Origin: Streptomyces sp. Tu6071
Lineage (GTDB): Bacteria > Actinomycetota > Actinomycetes > Streptomycetales > Streptomycetaceae
NCBI RefSeq assembly: GCF_000213055.1
Contig: NZ_CM001165.1
Coordinates: 3,680,945 to 3,744,944, forward strand
Length of the DNA: 64,000 nucleotides
Reading direction: 5' to 3'
Below are positions 1 to 10,778 of this stretch, piece by piece (position 1 is the stretch's first letter; every line of letters starts with the position of its first letter). The translations under genes were made by a program, and so were the position numbers. The notes under the pieces are model-generated. The model was given only the letters and a program-made list of their open reading frames with translations. It did not search any database and was not told the origin of the DNA.

Positions 1-134
1 GCCTCGGTGAGGTCGCTGAGGCCCGCGCCCTCGTAGCCCTTCTCCCAGAAGACCCGCATGGCGCGTTCGAGCGCCTCCTCGGCGTCGAAGCCCCGGGGGC
101 GGCCGAGAGGGGCCTTCGCTCGCGTCTTCTCCAT
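1..134 (-). CDS. TetR-family transcriptional regulator, N-terminal part only
   Basis: The gene enters from the left edge, so only about 44 residues are visible, starting at the ATG ending at 134. The peptide begins [20 protein letters not shown] and continues with [21 protein letters not shown], which is the typical start and first HTH helices of a TetR regulator (GRPRxF, then a WxKGYExxxxxxL helix). It diverges from the SDR gene at 254, and a perfect 22-bp palindrome lies between them. TetR proteins usually repress themselves and the divergent gene; that role is inferred from arrangement. The ligand-binding domain is outside the window, so no effector can be suggested. A similar TetR/SDR pair occurs at 36358-37895. 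Confidence 0.85.
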   Translation of the reverse strand, partial: MEKTRAKAPLGRPRGFDAEEALERAMRVFWEKGYEGAGLSDLTE

Positions 135-211
135 GTCCCCGAGCCTAGCCCCGGACCCCGCGCATTGCGAACCGGTCGGTACAGATGTGTTACGGTCCCC
201 CTCGGCACGCA

Positions 212-233
212 TTCAGTACCGATCGGTACTGAA
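212..233. promoter_or_regulatory. 22-bp perfect palindrome, probable TetR operator
   Basis: Two 11-bp arms (TTCAGTACCGA and its exact complement) meet with no spacer, ending 20 bp before the SDR start. A related half-site, ACCGGTCGGTACAG, lies at 171-184. Position between the divergent TetR and SDR genes makes this the best operator candidate; binding is inferred. Confidence 0.75.
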
Positions 234-253
234 AAATGAGGAGGTCATCGGTG

Positions 254-1018
254 ATGAGCACGGAAGCGGGACAGCTCGCGGGCAAGACCGCCCTGGTCAC
301 GGGCGGCAGCACGGGAATCGGCTTCGCGAGCGCCAAGCGGCTCGCGGAGGAGGGCGCGCACGTCTTCGTCACCGGGCGGCGCGAGGCCGCGCTCGACGAG
401 GCCGTGGCGGCGATCGGGCCCGCGCGGGCCACGGCGGTGGTCGGCGACGTGTCCCGCGCCGCCGATGTCGACCGGCTCTACGCGGCGGTGCGCGCGCGGG
501 GCCGGGGGCTCGACGTCGTCTTCGCGAACGCGGGCACGGGGGCGTTCGCGACGCTGGAGGAGACGACCGGGGAACACCTCGACGCGATCTTCGGCACCAA
601 CGTGCGCGGCACCGTGCTCACCGTGCGGGGCGCGCTCCCGCTCCTCAACGACGGGGCCTCGGTGATCCTCAACTCCTCGGTGCGGGCCGACGACGGCGTC
701 CCGGCCTTCGGCGCGTACGCGGCGTCCAAGGCGGCTCTCCGCTCCTTCGCGCGGACGTGGGCCAACGAGCTGAAGGGGCGCGGCGTCCGCGTCAACGCCG
801 TCTCGCCCGGCACGATCGACACGCCGGGCCTCGACGCGGTCGCCGCGGGGGACGCCGATCCGGCCGCGGTGCGGGCGCGGTTCGCCGGGGCGACGCCGCT
901 CGGCCGGATCGGACGGCCCGAGGAGGTCGCGGACGCGGTCGTCTTCCTCGCCTCGGCGCGGAGCAGCTTCGTGCTCGGGGCGAACCTGTACGTGGACGGG
1001 GGCGAGAACCAGGTGTGA
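254..1018 (+). CDS. SDR-family oxidoreductase
   Basis: A 254-residue classical short-chain dehydrogenase/reductase. The Rossmann motif TGGSTGIG is near residues 16-23, NAG follows at mid-chain, and YAASK supplies the catalytic Tyr and Lys after a Ser in the NSSV stretch; the C-terminal LYVDGG is typical. These enzymes use NAD(P)H to interconvert alcohols and ketones; the substrate cannot be read. ATG 254 is chosen because GGAGG at 240-244 is 9 nt upstream; an in-frame GTG at 251 is an alternative. The gene is divergent from the TetR fragment and probably repressed by it through the 212-233 palindrome. It is closely similar to the SDR at 37161 (same TGGSTGIGFA and ITGRR/VTGRR patches), so the two loci look paralogous. 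Confidence 0.9.
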   Translation: MSTEAGQLAGKTALVTGGSTGIGFASAKRLAEEGAHVFVTGRREAALDEAVAAIGPARATAVVGDVSRAADVDRLYAAVRARGRGLDVVFANAGTGAFATLEETTGEHLDAIFGTNVRGTVLTVRGALPLLNDGASVILNSSVRADDGVPAFGAYAASKAALRSFARTWANELKGRGVRVNAVSPGTIDTPGLDAVAAGDADPAAVRARFAGATPLGRIGRPEEVADAVVFLASARSSFVLGANLYVDGGENQV

Positions 1019-1038
1019 GGAGGCAGGTGTGAAGTGCG

Positions 1039-2058
1039 CTACTCACTAAGGTCGTTGACCAGCACCGCCGCCCCGTCGAAGCGGCCCGCCTTGAGGTCGG
1101 CGAGGGCTTCGGGGGCGCGGGACATGGGGTACGGGTGGACGGTCGAGCGCACGTCGTACAGCTCGGCGAGGCGCAGGAACTCCCGCCCGTTGGCACGGGT
1201 GTTGGAGGTGACGCTGCGCAACTCCTTCTCGTAGAACAGCTCGTGCTCGTAGTCGAGCGGTGGCGTGTCGCTGAGGTGGATGCCCGCGACGGCGAGGACG
1301 CCGCCGCGGTCGAGGGCGCGGAGCGCCGTGGGGACGAGGTCGCCGACCGGGGCGAAGAGGATCGCGCCGTCCAGCGGTTCGGCGGGGGCGTCGTGGGCGC
1401 CGCCGACCGACACGGCGCCGAGTTCCCGCGCGAGCGCCTGCGCGGCCTCGCCGCGCGTGAGGACGTGGACGCGGGCGCCCTGGGCACGGGCGAGCTGGGC
1501 GCACAGGTGGGCGCTGCCCCCGTACCCGTACAGCCCGAGGCGCCCGCCCTCGGGCAGGTCCGTGCGCAGCAGCGCGCGGTAGCCGATGATGCCGGCGCAC
1601 AGGAGCGGCGAGAGCGCGGCGTCCTCGACGGCGGTGGGCAGGCGGTACGCGAAGTCGGCGGGCACGGTCGTGTACTCGGCGTAACCGCCGTCCGCGTCCC
1701 AGCCGGTGTACCGGGAGGCCGGGCACAGGTTCTCCGCCCGGCGACGGCAGTAGCGGCACGTACCGTCCGTGGAGCGCAGCCAGGCGACCCCGACGCGCTC
1801 GCCGACCTCGAAGCCCGAGACCTCCGCCCCGAGCGCGGCGACGTCCCCGACGACCTCGTGGCCAGGGGTGACGTGCTCCTTGTGCGGCGGAAGATCCCCC
1901 TCGGCGACGTGCAGATCGGTGCGGCAGACCCCGCACGTGCGGACATGCACGAGGAGTTCGGCGGGGGCGGGGCTGGGAACGGGCTTCTCGACGAGCCGCA
2001 GCGGACGGGACTCGACGGGAGCGGGCTCGACGAGCGACCAGGCGCGCATGGTGGGCAT
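1039..2058 (-). CDS. Zinc-dependent alcohol dehydrogenase
   Basis: A 339-residue medium-chain dehydrogenase. Catalytic zinc ligands lie in [10 protein letters not shown] and the GHEVVG motif; the structural zinc loop is visible as [12 protein letters not shown] with a preceding Cys region typical of zinc ADHs. The Rossmann glycine patch reads [20 protein letters not shown]. It probably oxidises primary alcohols to aldehydes with NAD+; substrate is not determined. ATG at 2058 follows a modest GGGGGT; a second ATG three codons later is possible. It converges with the SDR, only 20 bp apart, so the two transcripts probably interfere or share termination. The upstream gene (MocR type) is on the same strand but about 90 bp away. 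Confidence 0.88.
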   Translation of the reverse strand: MPTMRAWSLVEPAPVESRPLRLVEKPVPSPAPAELLVHVRTCGVCRTDLHVAEGDLPPHKEHVTPGHEVVGDVAALGAEVSGFEVGERVGVAWLRSTDGTCRYCRRRAENLCPASRYTGWDADGGYAEYTTVPADFAYRLPTAVEDAALSPLLCAGIIGYRALLRTDLPEGGRLGLYGYGGSAHLCAQLARAQGARVHVLTRGEAAQALARELGAVSVGGAHDAPAEPLDGAILFAPVGDLVPTALRALDRGGVLAVAGIHLSDTPPLDYEHELFYEKELRSVTSNTRANGREFLRLAELYDVRSTVHPYPMSRAPEALADLKAGRFDGAAVLVNDLSE

Positions 2059-2146
2059 GGGACCCCCGGAGTGACTGGGGCGGACGGCCTTTTCCAGCGT
2101 GCGCGGGGCGAGGGGGCGGCGCAAACGGGGGGGGCGGGGCCCGGGG

Positions 2147-3454
2147 TCAGGGCGGCGCCGCGGCCAGGGTCGCGAGGGTGCGGAGGGTGGTGCGGAGGGC
2201 GGGGAGGGGGAGGGCCGCGAGTCCGAGGCGGAGGGTGTGGGGGGAGGTGTACGGGGGGATCGCGAAGGTGGGGCCGGTGGTGACGGCGATGCCGGAGGCG
2301 CGGGCGGCGGCGGTGAAGGGCTCGGCGCGCCAGGGGGCGGGGAGGTGCCACCAGGTGAAGTAGCTGCTGGTGTGCGCCTCGGTGCGGGGCAGTTCCTCGG
2401 CGGCGACGGCTTGGCGCCGGGCCGCGTCCGCTCGTTTGCCCGCCGCGAGCCGGGCCGCCGTACCGTCCGCGAGGACCCGCGCCGCCGCCTCCACGGCGAA
2501 GCCGCCCGCCGCCCAGCTCCCCTCCCGCAGCGCGTTCTCGGCCCACTCGGCCCGGCCCTCGGGGACGAGCAGCACGCCCACCGTGAGCCCCGGAGCGACC
2601 CGCTTGGACAGGCTCTCGACGACGTACGTGCGCTCCGGCGCGAGCGCGGCGAACACCCGCTCCGCATCCGGATCGGCGAGGAAGGACCACACCCGGTCCT
2701 CGACGACGGGGATACGCAACCGCGCCGCCACGTCCGCGAGTTCGGCCCGCCGCTCCGGTGGCGTGGTGCGGCCCGTGGGGTTGTGCAGGGTCGGCTGGAA
2801 AGAGAGCGCGTCGGGCCGCTCGGCGGCGAGGGCGGCGGGCACGATCCCGTGCTCGTCGAGCGGCAGCGGGACGAGGACCCGCCCGAGCCGCTCCGCCATC
2901 CCCTTGAGCAGCGGATACGTGAGCGCCTCGACGCCGATCCTGCCGCCGCGCGGGACGGCGCACGTGAACGCGGCAGCGAGCGCCTGCCGCCCGTTCCCCG
3001 CGAACAGCACGCGCTCCGGGTCCCCTGCCGCGCCGAAGAGCCGGGCAGCCGCCTCGCGCGCGGCCCGCGTCCCGCGCGGCGAGACGGGCGCCGTCGCGCG
3101 GGCGAGTACGTCGGGGCGCAGGAGCGGGGCGAGCGAGGCGGCAAGTGCCGCGGGCTGGCCGGGAGTCGCGGGATAGGTGAGTTCGAGGTCGGCGGGGGCG
3201 GCCCCGGGCGGCGCGGCGGTGAGCGCGGCGGCTCCGGCACCGGGCGGCGCGGCCCGTACGTACGTCCCGCGCCCGACCTCGCCCACGACGAGCCCGCGCC
3301 GCCGCAGCTCCCCGTACACGCGGGCGGCGGTGGAGGCGGCGATGCCCCGCTCCCGCGCGTAGACGCGCTGCGGCGGGAGGCGGTCGCCGGGGCGGAGGCG
3401 GCCGGAGAGGATGCGGCTCGCGAGGACGTGGGCGTGGCGCAGGTACTCGTCCAT
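2147..3454 (-). CDS. MocR/PdxR-type regulator (GntR HTH plus aminotransferase-like domain)
   Basis: A 435-residue two-domain regulator. Residues about 1-75 form a GntR winged helix ([20 protein letters not shown], then a wing ending GRGTYVR). The remainder is a fold-type I aminotransferase domain; the PLP lysine is in [13 protein letters not shown], and NPTG marks the PLP-aspartate region. MocR proteins sense PLP or amino acids and control nearby genes. Start ATG 3454 has GGAAGG 6 nt upstream. It diverges from the hydrolase at 3547, and direct repeats lie in the 92-bp gap, so the hydrolase is a likely target. The C terminus is Ala/Leu rich and slightly short of a full aminotransferase, as is normal for the family. 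Confidence 0.88.
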   Translation of the reverse strand: MDEYLRHAHVLASRILSGRLRPGDRLPPQRVYARERGIAASTAARVYGELRRRGLVVGEVGRGTYVRAAPPGAGAAALTAAPPGAAPADLELTYPATPGQPAALAASLAPLLRPDVLARATAPVSPRGTRAAREAAARLFGAAGDPERVLFAGNGRQALAAAFTCAVPRGGRIGVEALTYPLLKGMAERLGRVLVPLPLDEHGIVPAALAAERPDALSFQPTLHNPTGRTTPPERRAELADVAARLRIPVVEDRVWSFLADPDAERVFAALAPERTYVVESLSKRVAPGLTVGVLLVPEGRAEWAENALREGSWAAGGFAVEAAARVLADGTAARLAAGKRADAARRQAVAAEELPRTEAHTSSYFTWWHLPAPWRAEPFTAAARASGIAVTTGPTFAIPPYTSPHTLRLGLAALPLPALRTTLRTLATLAAAPP

Positions 3455-3483
3455 GAGCGGCCTTCCGGGTCTCGCGGGCGCGC

Positions 3484-3516
3484 GATCGCACCGAGAACAA
3501 TCCCCATGATTGCACC
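3484..3516. promoter_or_regulatory. Direct repeat, candidate MocR operator
   Basis: GATCGCACC (3484-3492) and GATTGCACC (3508-3516) are direct repeats 24 bp apart, with a CAAT/ATTG inverted element between them. MocR-family operators commonly contain direct repeats in the divergent intergenic region. The second repeat overlaps the -35 of the hydrolase promoter, so binding could block or recruit polymerase. Confidence 0.5.
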
Positions 3517-3539
3517 GCCCCCCGGACCGTCCCTAACGT
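3510..3539 (+). promoter_or_regulatory. Probable promoter of a leaderless hydrolase mRNA
   Basis: TTGCAC (3510-3515), 18-nt spacer, TAACGT (3534-3539), then seven bases to ATG 3547. The predicted transcription start falls on or next to the start codon, and no ribosome binding site is visible, so the mRNA should be leaderless. Confidence 0.55.
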
Positions 3540-3546
3540 CCCCGGC

Positions 3547-4371
3547 ATGACATCCCCGCAGCTCACGCCGCCCCCCATCGCCCTCGCCCACGACGACGAC
3601 GGCCCCGCCCCCGGCGGCCCGCTCCCCCTCGTCCTCCTCCACGGCACCCCCTTCGACCGCACCCTCTGGACCCCGCTGCGCGAACGCCTCGCGCCGCGCC
3701 GCCGCGTCCTCGTACCCGACCTGCGCGGCTACGGCGAGAGCGACGTCACCCCGGGGACGGTCGAGTTCGCGACCTTCGCGGCCGACCTCGCCCTGCTGCT
3801 CGACGCGCGCGGGATCGGGGACTTCGTGCTCGGCGGGCTGTCGATGGGGGGTCAGATCGCGATGGAGTGCGTACGGCGATTCGGGACGCGGGTGCGGGGG
3901 TTGCTGCTCGTGGGGACGACCCCGGAGGCGGAGTCGCCGGAGGGCGTACGGGCCCGGGTGGAGCTGGCGGCGCGGCTCGAACGGGAGGGCATGGCCCCGT
4001 ACACGGCCGAGGCGCTCCCCAGGATGACCGCGACCCCGCCCGAGTCCCCCGTCACGGCGCATGTGCGCCGCATGATGCACGGCACACCGCCCGCCGGAGC
4101 AGCCGCCGCCCTGCGCGGCCGGGCCCGGCGTCCCGACTACCGCCAGGCACTGAGCCGGTTCACCGGCCCCGCGCTGGTCGTGGTGGGCGAACAGGACACG
4201 TACACCCCGGTCCCCACCGCGCGGGCCCTCGCCCGCCTCCTCCCGCACGCCCGCCTGGAGATCGTCCCGGGCACGGCCCACCTCCCCCCGCTGGAGGCCC
4301 CGGAACGCTTCGGCGGGCTGGTCTCGGACTGGCTGGACGCGGAGGTGCGTGCGGGGGCGGGGGCGCGCTGA
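3547..4371 (+). CDS. Alpha/beta-fold hydrolase
   Basis: A 274-residue alpha/beta hydrolase. LLHGTPFDR near residue 32 provides the oxyanion-hole [10 protein letters not shown] follows strand 4; the nucleophile elbow is GLSMGGQ; the acid is expected near GEQDTYTP, and the catalytic His is in [12 protein letters not shown]. The pattern resembles 3-oxoadipate enol-lactonase or haloperoxidase-like esterases, but the substrate cannot be read. The start has no SD and sits seven bases after a TAACGT -10, so translation is probably leaderless. It is divergent from the MocR regulator, its probable controller, and convergent with the LPXTG gene. Confidence 0.87.
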   Translation: MTSPQLTPPPIALAHDDDGPAPGGPLPLVLLHGTPFDRTLWTPLRERLAPRRRVLVPDLRGYGESDVTPGTVEFATFAADLALLLDARGIGDFVLGGLSMGGQIAMECVRRFGTRVRGLLLVGTTPEAESPEGVRARVELAARLEREGMAPYTAEALPRMTATPPESPVTAHVRRMMHGTPPAGAAAALRGRARRPDYRQALSRFTGPALVVVGEQDTYTPVPTARALARLLPHARLEIVPGTAHLPPLEAPERFGGLVSDWLDAEVRAGAGAR

Positions 4372-4404
4372 GGGGGCGGGGGGACGCCTCCACAGGTGCG
4401 CGCG

Positions 4405-4490
4405 ACCACACCTCCGCGAGGTGGGTACGCGCTCACTCACCTCGCGGACCACACCTCCGCAGGGTGGGTGAGTGCTCACTCACCTCGCGG
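4405..4490. terminator. Two tandem 43-bp hairpin units between convergent genes
   Basis: Units 4405-4447 and 4448-4490 are direct copies differing at about six positions. Each begins ACCACACCTCCGC and ends CTCACTCACCTCGCGG, so each unit can fold (CCGCGAGGTG against CACCTCGCGG), and the second left arm can also pair with 4481-4494. Located between the converging hydrolase and LPXTG genes, they probably act as bidirectional terminators. Confidence 0.6.
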
Positions 4491-4549
4491 AGGTGTCACG
4501 GACCCTCCGCACCGGCCGGGCACCGGTCCGCCTCCCCCGCCCTCACCGC

Positions 4550-6904
4550 TCACTCGTACCGCCGCCTCCGCACCCACGCCAACCGCAGCAGCACCCCGCC
4601 GCCGAGCAGCAACGCGAAGGCGAGGCCGGCCGTCGGGGCGAGCCAGGACCCGTCGTCGCCCGTGTGCGGGAGTTCTCCCGAGGGGCCCGGCGACGGAGGC
4701 GGCGAGGTGCTCGGGGACGGCGAGGGGGACGGGGACGGCGAGGGCGACGGGCCCGTGAAGGCGTTGGCCACGCGGAACACCGTCCGCGACCCCGGCCGCA
4801 CCGCGAAGGGCTGCCCCAGGCCCACCGGCCGCTGCTCCCCGTCGTCGACCATCACGCTCGCGCTCGTCACGACCTTCGCGTCCGCCGCCGCGCCCGTGCG
4901 CGGCTCGGTCACCGTGCAGGTCGTGGCCGTGTCGAAGGAGTGCCGCGGGATGCTGCCGCCGCTCGCGCCCGGGGCGACGTCGACGGCGTCCTCCGTACCG
5001 TCCGCACAGTTCAGTACGAGGCGCGCGGCCTCCGGGCGCAGCTCCTCGTCGTCGGTCGTCGTCTTGATGACGTCGACCGTCCCCGCCGCCACGTAGCGGT
5101 TGACGAAACGGCAGGTCGGCCGGGGGTGTTCGGGCGTCAGGCGCACTTCCACGCTGGAGCTGCCCGGCCGGAACGCGCCGTCCTGCGCCACCCCGCAGTC
5201 CACCGACTCCAGGACCCAGCGGCCCGCGTCCGTCGCCGGGGGCAGGTACTCCTGCACCGTGTACCGCAGCCGGTCGTCCACCCGCAGCCCGTCCGCCACG
5301 GGGCCGGGGCCGCCGTCCTCGCGCACCGCCGGGGTGACCGTGTCCGCCGCCTCCGTCGTCGCCTCACCCTTGTACTGCGCGGCGCCGTCCACGGGCCCCG
5401 TGACGGCCGGGTGCGGGGTCACGCCGTAGCCGAAGGTGCCCGTACCGCCCCGCGTCACCTTCTCGATCGCGAGGGCACCACCGGGGGTGAAGGTGTTGGT
5501 GAGCAGGCAGTGCGGGTTCTCGCCCGCCGTGACCTCGTGCGCGACCCGCCAGGTGTCGCCCGCGTCCGTGATCGGCATCTCCTCGCCGTCGCAGACCGCG
5601 CTCGTCAGCTCCCAGGTGCCGCGCCCGTCCGGGGCGGGCTTGCGCTCGACCGCCGTGTACGTGCCCGTGACGACCTCCTGCGCCCGCGCCACCGTCTCGG
5701 GCACGCCGGGCCGCGTCGTCGTCACCGGGTTCACCGCGACGGGCGGCGCCCCCGGCGGGACGTCGAGGTCGATGTCGAAGGTGCCCGTCCCGCCGAGGGT
5801 CTCCTTCTGGAGCAATCCCTCACCGCCGCCGCGACGGTTGGTGTACGTGCACGTCACCGTCTCGCCCTCGACGAGCCCGATCTCCACCCTGCCCGCCGAA
5901 TCGGTCCTGATCTCGCTGCGACCGGGAGCGCCGCCCGCCGCGCGGGCCGCGCAGTCGGGGCTGCCGACCAGTTGCCAGCCGCTGCCGGGCGCCAGGTGCT
6001 CCTGGAAGGTCCAGGGATCGCTGTCGATGTCCGACTCGCCGCGCACGAAGGTCTGCGAGGCGTCCTTGCCGGTCGACGCGGAGAGGACGAAGTCGTTGAC
6101 GCCGTCGTTGTTGGTGTCGGCGTACGAGAGGTTCCCGTCCACACGGAAGTCGCCCTGGCCCGCGCCGTCGATGTGCTTGACGACCTTGATCGTGCCCGCG
6201 CCCGGCGGTGGGGTCACCGCGTAGTAGTAGCAGAAGACGTGCCGGGCGCCGGACGGGAAGGACACGTGCTCGACGTTGTCGCCGTTGAGGGAGTCCTGCG
6301 CGCAGCGCAGCGCGCCGAAACCGTACTGCTCCTGCTTGCCGTTGAGCGGCTCGGCGGGCGTACCTCCCTGCGCCCAGAGGGTGTTGGCGTCGACCGCGGC
6401 GCTCTCGGCGTCGGTGAGCCGGACGGTGACGGCGCCCTGAAGGGTGCGGCCCGTCGGGTTGCCCGCCGCGTCCAGCTCGGGGGTGCTCGCGGTGGTCGTG
6501 ATGTCCTGCCGGACGGGGCCGGTGACCGTGCTCAGGTTCCGCGTGGCCGCCGTGGGACCGGTGATCCCCCTGCCGGTGGTGAAGGTCCAGTTGGTGAGCG
6601 GCTCGCAGGGCGGGAGCGGGGTACCGGCCGCCTCCTTCGCCGCCGAGACCGCCTCGGAGCTCGTGTAGTTCGAGTCCGGGCCGAGGTCGCGCAACGACTC
6701 CTGGATGTTGTTGCGCGCCTTGTTGGCCATGATGTCGCTGTACGCCGGGCAGTCCCGTGCCACGTACGTGACCGACAGCGGGTTCTGCGCCGCGCGCGGC
6801 TGCGCCCCGTACGCCGGAACGCTCCCGCCGGCGGCCACCAGCAGCAGCCCGCACCACAGGGCCCACAGCCGGAGCAGGCGCCTCTCCCGTACGTCCCTCG
6901 TCAT
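4550..6904 (-). CDS. LPXTG cell-wall-anchored surface protein with repeated prealbumin-like domains
   Basis: A 784-residue exported protein. The N terminus has basic residues (TRDVRERRLLRL) followed by a hydrophobic signal (WALWCGLLLVAAGGSVPAYG). The C terminus has the sortase signal LPHTG, a hydrophobic helix (AGLAFALLLGGGVLLRLAWV) and an RRRRYE tail. The body contains several repeated beta-rich segments, each with a GGTGTFxxxxxxxP pattern followed by Cys-containing YTC/LTNTF strands (for example EKVTRGGTGTFGYGV and KETLGGTGTFDIDL), resembling prealbumin-like/DUF5979 Ig-type folds of actinobacterial surface proteins. A Ser/Pro repeat (PSPSPSPS) precedes LPHTG as a wall-spanning stalk. ATG 6904 is chosen; GTG 6916 with GGAG five bases upstream is nearly as good. 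Adhesion is plausible but not shown. Confidence 0.85.
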   Translation of the reverse strand: MTRDVRERRLLRLWALWCGLLLVAAGGSVPAYGAQPRAAQNPLSVTYVARDCPAYSDIMANKARNNIQESLRDLGPDSNYTSSEAVSAAKEAAGTPLPPCEPLTNWTFTTGRGITGPTAATRNLSTVTGPVRQDITTTASTPELDAAGNPTGRTLQGAVTVRLTDAESAAVDANTLWAQGGTPAEPLNGKQEQYGFGALRCAQDSLNGDNVEHVSFPSGARHVFCYYYAVTPPPGAGTIKVVKHIDGAGQGDFRVDGNLSYADTNNDGVNDFVLSASTGKDASQTFVRGESDIDSDPWTFQEHLAPGSGWQLVGSPDCAARAAGGAPGRSEIRTDSAGRVEIGLVEGETVTCTYTNRRGGGEGLLQKETLGGTGTFDIDLDVPPGAPPVAVNPVTTTRPGVPETVARAQEVVTGTYTAVERKPAPDGRGTWELTSAVCDGEEMPITDAGDTWRVAHEVTAGENPHCLLTNTFTPGGALAIEKVTRGGTGTFGYGVTPHPAVTGPVDGAAQYKGEATTEAADTVTPAVREDGGPGPVADGLRVDDRLRYTVQEYLPPATDAGRWVLESVDCGVAQDGAFRPGSSSVEVRLTPEHPRPTCRFVNRYVAAGTVDVIKTTTDDEELRPEAARLVLNCADGTEDAVDVAPGASGGSIPRHSFDTATTCTVTEPRTGAAADAKVVTSASVMVDDGEQRPVGLGQPFAVRPGSRTVFRVANAFTGPSPSPSPSPSPSPSTSPPPSPGPSGELPHTGDDGSWLAPTAGLAFALLLGGGVLLRLAWVRRRRYE

Positions 6905-7162
6905 CCGTACCCTCACGTCGTCTCCTCGGACACAGCCGTGCCGGTATGCGACAGGAGGCGGGGACAGCGGTACGGCAAGCACACCGACGGACCGTCCGAA
7001 AATCACACAGATGCGGGCATGGTGGTACCGGAGTGACGCCCTCCGCGAGGCCCGCGACCCTTCCGCCGACCGCCCCGGAGGGCGGCTAACCTTACGTATC
7101 CGCCCTGGCCACGGATCGCCGGGAACCAAGCCGTGAACCAACTGACGCGAAGGGGTGCGCGC

Positions 7163-8719
7163 ATGGGCATTCTGGATCTGCTGCGGAACGCTTTCGGACG
7201 CCGGAAGGCGGAGCCGACGGAGGCGGAGGCGGAGGCACAGGCGCAGGAGTCACCGCGGGCGCCGGAAGACGGGGAGACCGCCGGGGCCGCGCCCCGCGAC
7301 GAGGCCCCCGCGCGGGACGCGGAACCCGCGGCCCCGACCGTCCCGGCCGCCCGTACGGGTGAAACCGGGACCGCGCCGAGCCCCGAGCCCGAACCGCTCC
7401 CCGAGCAACGCCGCTCCACCGACGCCACACTCGCCGACGACCTCGTGGCGGCGGCCTTCGACCGCGCCCAGGACCGCCCGACGATCCCGCACCCGGCGGA
7501 GCCGGTGGAGGCGGAAGCGCCCGAGGCGCCGGAGGCGGGGGCGGGGACGCGCGAGCCGGAGGAGAAGGAGGCGGTACGGGGTACGGGCGACGCGGAGCCC
7601 GAGCCGGAGGCCGAGGACCCCGCCGCGCGCGAGCCCGGGGCCGAGGTCAAGCCGGTCGCCGAGGCCAAGCCGGAGACCGTACCGGAGCCGGAGGCCACAC
7701 AGGCCGTCGAGCCCGAGCCCGTACCGGAGGCCGTCGAGCCGGAGGCCCCCGCCGACGCCGAGCCCGAGGCGGCCGTCGAGCCGGCCCCCGCCGTCGAGCC
7801 CGTCGCGCCCGCCCCGGCCGTCGAGCCCGTCCCGGAACCCGCCCCCGCACCGCGGCCCGAGCCTGCCGCAGCGACCCCGGAGCCGGAACCCACCGCGATC
7901 CCCGAGCCGGAAGCCGTCCCCCAGCCGGAAGCCGTCGCCGAGCCGGAAACCCTGCCGGGCCCGACAGCCGTCGCCGAGCCGGAGACGGTCCCCGCACCGA
8001 ACGCCGTCCCCGCGCCCGTCCCCGTCCCCGAGGCCGCGCCGCTCAAGGCCGCCCCCGCCGTCCCCGCCGCCCGGGTCAGGCGCCTCGCTCCCGAGCTGGC
8101 CCCCGCCCACAAGAGCGCCGGTGCCGCCCTGCGCAAGGCCGGGCTCACCGGGACGCGGGCCCGCGTGTACCTCGTGCTCGACCGCTCGGGCTCGATGCGC
8201 CCGTACTACAAGGACGGCAGCGCGCAGGCGCTCGGCGAGCAGGTGCTCGCGCTCGCGGCGCACCTCGACACCGAGGCCGTCGTGCGGCTCGTCTTCTTCT
8301 CGACGGCGATCGACGCCATGGGCACGCTCACACTCGACGCGTACGAGGGCGTCGTCGACGGGCTCCACGAGGGTGCCGGGCGGATGGGCCGCACCAACTA
8401 CGCGCTGGCGATCGAGGAGGTGCGCGCGCTGCACGCGAAGGAGGCGGCGGGCGAGCCGGGCCTGGTCGTCTTCCAGACGGACGGACCGCCGGACGCACGG
8501 ACCGCCGCGACGCAGGCGCTCAAGGCGGCCGAGACCGAACAGCCCGAGCTGCGCTGGCAGTTCGTCTCCTTCGGCGAGACGGAGTCGAAGAACTTCGACT
8601 ACCTGCGGCGGCTCGGGGCGGCCAACGCGGGCTGGTTCCCCGCGGGCCCTGTACCGAAGGAACTCACCGACGCCGAGGTGCTCGGCGGGCTCCTCGCCGA
8701 CTGGCACCCGCAGAGCTGA
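7163..8719 (+). CDS. VWA-domain protein with long acidic/proline-rich N-terminal region
   Basis: A 518-residue protein. Residues 1-15 (MGILDLLRNAFGRRK) form an amphipathic start; about 16-310 are low complexity, made of Pro-Glu-Ala-Val runs (PEPEAV, VEPAPAVEPV) and likely disordered. Residues about 330-518 form a von Willebrand A domain with the MIDAS motif DRSGSMRPYYKDGS and a later TDGPPDARTAATQ, similar to TerY/toxic-cation-resistance VWA proteins. These bind Mg2+ and partner proteins, but no ter genes are nearby. ATG 7163 follows GAAGGGG; a GTG at 7133 in frame lacks an SD. The gene is divergent from the LPXTG gene and is followed by a strong terminator. Confidence 0.85.
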   Translation: MGILDLLRNAFGRRKAEPTEAEAEAQAQESPRAPEDGETAGAAPRDEAPARDAEPAAPTVPAARTGETGTAPSPEPEPLPEQRRSTDATLADDLVAAAFDRAQDRPTIPHPAEPVEAEAPEAPEAGAGTREPEEKEAVRGTGDAEPEPEAEDPAAREPGAEVKPVAEAKPETVPEPEATQAVEPEPVPEAVEPEAPADAEPEAAVEPAPAVEPVAPAPAVEPVPEPAPAPRPEPAAATPEPEPTAIPEPEAVPQPEAVAEPETLPGPTAVAEPETVPAPNAVPAPVPVPEAAPLKAAPAVPAARVRRLAPELAPAHKSAGAALRKAGLTGTRARVYLVLDRSGSMRPYYKDGSAQALGEQVLALAAHLDTEAVVRLVFFSTAIDAMGTLTLDAYEGVVDGLHEGAGRMGRTNYALAIEEVRALHAKEAAGEPGLVVFQTDGPPDARTAATQALKAAETEQPELRWQFVSFGETESKNFDYLRRLGAANAGWFPAGPVPKELTDAEVLGGLLADWHPQS

Positions 8720-8733
8720 CCGCGCCGGTACGA

Positions 8734-8777
8734 CGCACAGTGGCCGCTCCTCCTCCCGGGGGCGCGGCCACTGTGCG
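8734..8777 (+). terminator. Terminator hairpin after the VWA gene
   Basis: Perfect 14-bp arms CGCACAGTGGCCGC (8734-8747) and its complement (8764-8777) with a 16-nt loop, starting 15 bp after the VWA stop codon and well before metG. Confidence 0.8.
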
Positions 8778-8960
8778 TGACCGGGCCGCCCCCGCCCGTA
8801 CCACCGCGGCACCCCGCCCTGTCCACGGAGAGAAACCCCCGGAGCCCGTCTCGCCCGTTCGGCTACGATTTCCGGGATAACAGGTGACCGGCGCACCCAC
8901 CGCACATACTCCGCCCCTCACCTTCCGTAGCGACTCGTAGCGACTTGGGAGCAGCCCCCG

Positions 8961-10673
<1,713 letters not shown>

Positions 10674-10693
10674 CGACGCCGAGGACTCCCCGA

Positions 10694-10740
10694 CGCGGCC
10701 GGGGCCGCCACCCCGGTCACGGGTGGCGGCCCCGGCCGCG
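10694..10740 (+). terminator. metG terminator, 20-bp perfect stem
   Basis: Arms 10694-10713 and 10721-10740 are exact complements of 20 bp around a 7-nt loop (cggtcac). It lies 20 bp after the metG stop and 38 bp from the end of the convergent vapC, so it probably acts in both directions. Confidence 0.85.
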
Positions 10741-10778
10741 TAGCGGACCGGCTCGGGTGGAGGGCGTCGCGTCCGGGG

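Noticed and set aside
8925..8950. GTAGCGACT direct repeat before metG as part of a riboswitch or T-box
   Set aside because: No T-box consensus or stem I visible; two 9-mers in a short leader can be chance.
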